A stretch of DNA of 64,000 bases from assembly GCA_023228945.1 (NCBI GenBank), contig JALOAI010000025.1, positions 14,313 to 78,312 on the forward strand, read 5' to 3'. The notes beneath the pieces were generated by a model. The model did no database searches. It had not been told where the DNA came from and worked only from the letters and a program-made list of their open reading frames with translations. The stretch is from Pigmentiphaga sp. GTDB taxonomy: Bacteria; Pseudomonadota; Gammaproteobacteria; Burkholderiales; Burkholderiaceae_B. This document shows, one piece after another, positions 61,375 to 64,000 of the stretch. The stretch's first letter is position 1. Every line of letters begins with the position of its first letter. Position numbers and translations under genes: made by a program.

Positions 61375-62437
61375 AGGCCCCAACCGCGCGCAGAGGGGGA
61401 GTGGGCGCGTTCTGCTCCGCGATCAGCTTATCCATCACTCGGCGGAAGTGCGTGAGCGATGCGTCGGCGGCGATGGCGACCATGGAAAAATCGGGGTCTG
61501 CGTCCAGTACCTTCTGTTGCTCTTCGATGAATAGTTTGTCTTCGTAGAAGCCTTCCAGGATGCTGTCGTGCAGGGAGCGGGAAATATTGCGGTCGCCATT
61601 CTCGAAGTCGTTCATGTAGCTCCAGAAGAAATGCGTGCTCTTGCGAGTCTCGGGCGTCATGAACTGATAATTGCGGTACTGGCGCGTCCCCTCGACGATG
61701 TTGCCTTTCTCGGCGCCCGTGCCCGCCGGGGCGAACAAGGTTTCGAGGCAAAAGATGCCGGGCACCAGCATCGTGCCGATGTTGCGGCGATCGACGGGGT
61801 CGGTCTTGTTGGGGATCACCTTGGCATGATAGGGAGGCGGCGCGCTGTTCATGTGCCAGCGTTCGACGCGGAACGCGCGCTCCAGGCGCTCCACCGATAC
61901 CGGCTTGGTGGTGTAGGCATATTCTTCCGAGCCGCCCAGCGTATTGGTATGGACAAAGGCCAAATGGGCGAAGTCGGCCAGGTTATCGACGATCAGCAGG
62001 TAATTGGCGTCGTAATGGAGGTAGTCTGGAATGCCGGCCCACTGGGGGTCGCTCAGATAGGGCATATCGGGAATGTCGGCGGGATCGGCCAGGGCCGGAT
62101 CTCCCATCCAGATCCACACGATGTGATCCTGTTCAACGATCGGATAACTGCGCACGCCCAGCTTGGCCGGGATTTTTTCCTGGCCGGGGATCTGCACGCA
62201 TTTGCCCTCGCCATTGAACAGCAGCCCATGGTACATGCAGCGGACGCAATCGCCCTCGATCCGCCCCAGCGACAGCGGAGCGCCACGGTGACAGCAGCGG
62301 TTCTCCAGCGCCACCACGGCGCCGCTCTCGCCCTTGAACAGCAGCACCGACTCTTCGAGCAGCGTACGGGCCACCATCTTGCCGTCGATCAGCTCGTAGT
62401 CCCAGGCCGCCATATACCAGCAATTCTTGAGAAACAT
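61373..62437 (-). CDS. Rieske non-haem iron oxygenase, VanA-like (paralog 3)
   Basis: 354 residues. Rieske ligands C48-x-H50 and C67-x2-H70; mononuclear iron motif LIVDNLADFAHLAFVH. Near-identical architecture to paralog 2 (50891). ATG at 62437 has AAGGAG six bases upstream; an in-frame start at 62464 adds nine unconserved residues. Divergent from a LysR paralog. Downstream neighbours on the opposite strand are the LigB-type dioxygenase and GST, so it could supply a dihydroxylated ring for cleavage. No reductase is encoded nearby. Confidence 0.93.
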   Translation of the reverse strand: MFLKNCWYMAAWDYELIDGKMVARTLLEESVLLFKGESGAVVALENRCCHRGAPLSLGRIEGDCVRCMYHGLLFNGEGKCVQIPGQEKIPAKLGVRSYPIVEQDHIVWIWMGDPALADPADIPDMPYLSDPQWAGIPDYLHYDANYLLIVDNLADFAHLAFVHTNTLGGSEEYAYTTKPVSVERLERAFRVERWHMNSAPPPYHAKVIPNKTDPVDRRNIGTMLVPGIFCLETLFAPAGTGAEKGNIVEGTRQYRNYQFMTPETRKSTHFFWSYMNDFENGDRNISRSLHDSILEGFYEDKLFIEEQQKVLDADPDFSMVAIAADASLTHFRRVMDKLIAEQNAPTPPLRAVGA

Positions 62438-62515
62438 CTCGGTCTCCTTATCTCTACTGTCCAATGAAGTGGACTTCCGCCAGATCCGCGGGCGCTCCCC
62501 GCCAGCGGCGTCATG

Positions 62516-62541
62516 CCGTAATATCCAAGAGAATCTTACGG
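62516..62541. promoter_or_regulatory. Candidate LysR operator between Rieske paralog 3 and its LysR gene
   Basis: CCGTAA-14-TTACGG, perfect 6-bp inverted arms in the 123-base divergent gap. Dyad of this span with T and A at the arm tips fits LysR recognition sites. Confidence 0.55.
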
Positions 62542-62560
62542 TGGCCGAGGCCGCGGATAA

Positions 62561-63499
62561 ATGCCGTCAACCCTGACACAGTGTCCAGGAATCCGAACAA
62601 TGAGCTGGGATGATTTCGATCTGTTCTGCCAAGTCGTGGAGCACGGCGGCTTCACCGCCGCCGCCAACGCGCTGCAACGGCCCAAGTCCAGCCTCAGCGC
62701 CGCCGTGGCGCGGCTGGAGCGGCAATTGGGAGTCCGTCTCCTGGAACGCACCACCCGCCGCTTGCGGCTCACCGACGCGGGGCGCGAACTGCATCGCGAT
62801 ATCGAGGCGCCCTTCCGCCATCTGCGGGACGTAGCCCGCGACACCCAGGCCCGAGGCGAGCGGGTGCACGGCACGTTGCACATCGCCTCGCCCTATGAGT
62901 TCGGCGCGCATTATCTGTCGGCGCCCATCGGCCGCCTGCTGGCACGCCATCCCGAACTGCAGATCGAGCTCGACGTGGAGCATTCCCGTATCGATCTATT
63001 CGATCGCCAGGTCGACGTGGTGTTTTCGATGACCGAGCACAGCGACCTCTCGCCGGGCACGGTGGCGCGCCGGGTGTTCACGATCCCGCGCGGGCTGTTC
63101 GCCGCCCCCGAACTGGTGGCCAGCCGGCCACCCCTGCGCACCTTGGCCGACCTGACGGACTGGCCCTTGCTGCCAACACCGTCCGAGCAAGCCTGGCACT
63201 TCACGGACCCCGATGGTGCGCCGGTGTCGCTACCGCTGCATCAAGTGCGCCTGCGCAGCGCCAATGCCGAGACCCGCCTCCATGCCGCCTTGGGCGGACA
63301 CGGCGTGGCGCGCACAACGGCGAGCTTCTGCGCCCCGCTGGTCAAGCAGGGGCGGCTATTGGCCCTGCTGCCCGACTGGCAAAGCGCGCCGCTGCGGATT
63401 TTTGCCCTGCTACCCGCCAATCGCCTGATGCCGGCCAAGGTGCGCGCGCTGTTCCAGGAGCTCACGCATCAGGAAATGAGCATGTTGAATCCGGGCTGA
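62561..63499 (+). CDS. LysR-family regulator, divergent to Rieske paralog 3
   Basis: 312 residues. HTH: SWDDFDLFCQVVEHGGFTAAANALQRPKSSLSAAVARLERQL; effector domain with HIASPYEFGAHYLSAPI, LDVEHSRIDLFDRQVDVVF and RVFTIPRGLFAAPEL, the same blocks as in the LysR at 49678. ATG at 62561 opens the frame; the ATG at 62600 (MSWDDF) has AGGA upstream and may be the true start. It probably controls the divergent oxygenase through the 62516-62541 dyad. Confidence 0.92.
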   Translation: MPSTLTQCPGIRTMSWDDFDLFCQVVEHGGFTAAANALQRPKSSLSAAVARLERQLGVRLLERTTRRLRLTDAGRELHRDIEAPFRHLRDVARDTQARGERVHGTLHIASPYEFGAHYLSAPIGRLLARHPELQIELDVEHSRIDLFDRQVDVVFSMTEHSDLSPGTVARRVFTIPRGLFAAPELVASRPPLRTLADLTDWPLLPTPSEQAWHFTDPDGAPVSLPLHQVRLRSANAETRLHAALGGHGVARTTASFCAPLVKQGRLLALLPDWQSAPLRIFALLPANRLMPAKVRALFQELTHQEMSMLNPG

Positions 63500-63528
63500 T
63501 TCCGGGCTGCTCCCGGACCGTCGCCAGA

Positions 63529-63642
63529 CGGCAGCGCCGCCGCGTAGCGGCAAGCGTGGGGGCCGTCCCGCCGCCGGGCCGCCCCAAGGCGGGACCGCCC
63601 CCTCGGGGGGCAGCGCCGCCGCGTAGCGGCAAGCGTGGGGGC
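63529..63642 (-). repeat. C-rich palindromic repeat, one partial and one full unit
   Basis: Units at 63529-63563 and 63597-63642, each containing GCAGCGCCGCCGCGTAGCGG and CAAGCGTGGGGGC; the second starts GCCCCCTCGGGGGGC. Between them CCCGCC-x-GGCGGG pairs (63567-63593). Sits between the convergent LysR and TRAP permease genes and may terminate both. Confidence 0.9.
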
Positions 63643-63650
63643 TTTTACCT

Positions 63651-64000
63651 TCATTGCACCCATCGCAAGGCATAAGTCGCGATGCCGGGGAAGAAAACGA
63701 TGATGAGCAGGCCGAGGACCAGGGCGGCCACGAAGGGCAGCACGCCGCGGAAGATGGTGGCCACGCGCACCTCGGGCACCAGGGCGTTGAGGATGAACAG
63801 GCTCATGCCCACCGGCGGGCTGACCATGCCGATCATCACCACCATGACGATGAGGATGCCGAACCAGTGCGGGTCGAAGCCCAGCTGCATGACCAGCGGA
63901 AAGAACAGCGGCACGGTCAGCAGGATCATCGAGAGCTCTTCCATCACCGCGCCCAGCAGGATGTAGACCAGGCAGATCATGAGCACCACGACCAAGGGGT
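63651..64000 (-). CDS. TRAP transporter large permease (DctM-like), C-terminal part
   Basis: About 116 C-terminal residues, cut by the window edge. Hydrophobic with at least three spans; LLGAVMEELSMILLTVPLFFPLV, GFDPHWFGILIVMVVMIGMVSPPVGMSLFILNALVP and IFRGVLPFVAALVLGLLIIVFFPG are characteristic of the C-terminus of DctM/SiaM-type permeases. It imports carboxylic acids with a periplasmic DctP partner. The rest of the operon lies beyond 64000. Confidence 0.93.
   Translation of the reverse strand, partial: PLVVVLMICLVYILLGAVMEELSMILLTVPLFFPLVMQLGFDPHWFGILIVMVVMIGMVSPPVGMSLFILNALVPEVRVATIFRGVLPFVAALVLGLLIIVFFPGIATYALRWVQ

Noticed and set aside
61126..61383. Small gene in the gap before Rieske paralog 3
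   Set aside because: Its translation (SEAKSAGAEG type) is the dispersed repeat read through; the same peptide appears at every copy.

Overview
This 64 kb window reads as a chromosomal segment of a high-GC betaproteobacterium, most likely family Alcaligenaceae (Bordetella/Achromobacter relatives). The basis is gene content and order: a RisA/RisS-type OmpR/EnvZ pair, hemC-hemD-hemX-hemY followed by ppa, dapC-dapD-dapE-prmB, many Bug-type periplasmic binding proteins, and high-GC codon use with long antisense shadow frames. Species cannot be named from the sequence alone.

Layout. 1-7.6 kb: 5' part of smc, a lysophospholipid transporter (lplT), the overlapping tsaB-rimI-HolD-like operon, risA-risS and an AhpC-type peroxiredoxin. 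7.6-10.3 kb: an aromatic-ring monooxygenase, a DUF2783-like small protein and a MarR regulator, then an entericidin. 10.3-15.6 kb: ppa and the haem operon hemCDXY (minus strand). 15.7-20 kb: greA behind a leader hairpin, a YhbY protein, rlmE and ftsH. 20-26 kb: an orphan YjbH-like outer-membrane protein, a lipoprotein, an Old Yellow Enzyme and a PAP2 phosphatase. 26-32 kb: an orphan ThDP enzyme, tRNA-Leu(UAG), the lysine/DAP genes dapC-dapD-dapE and prmB. 32-37.7 kb: an ABC-F ATPase and a large multi-PAS diguanylate cyclase.

37.9-63.5 kb is an accessory, catabolism-flavoured half interrupted by housekeeping genes. It holds three paralogous VanA-like Rieske oxygenases without a reductase, two of them divergent from paralogous LysR regulators, and two Bug binding proteins. 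It also holds a DUF1445 hydro-lyase whose N-terminus is a four-fold 25-residue tandem repeat, an aromatic aminotransferase, a class III extradiol dioxygenase with a GST, and IclR, GntR and LuxR regulators. Embedded housekeeping genes are ispH, an SlpA-like FKBP, radC and rpmB-rpmG. A RelE/HTH toxin-antitoxin pair lies next to tRNA-Thr(CGU). A LytS/LytTR pair overlaps a 2TM protein. The window ends inside a TRAP-transporter large permease.

The most interesting non-genic signals are: (i) terminator-like hairpins inside transcription units (greA leader, risA-risS gap, rpmB leader), suggesting attenuation; (ii) two families of dispersed, hairpin-forming intergenic repeats, one of which supplies the 3' end of a GntR gene; (iii) a 75-bp tandem array in frame at the start of the DUF1445 gene, with a diverged single copy contributing the Shine-Dalgarno of ispH; (iv) a toxin-antitoxin promoter whose palindromic operator lies between -35 and -10 and whose start point coincides with the toxin ATG. 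No complete insertion sequence, prophage, CRISPR array or rRNA gene was seen.
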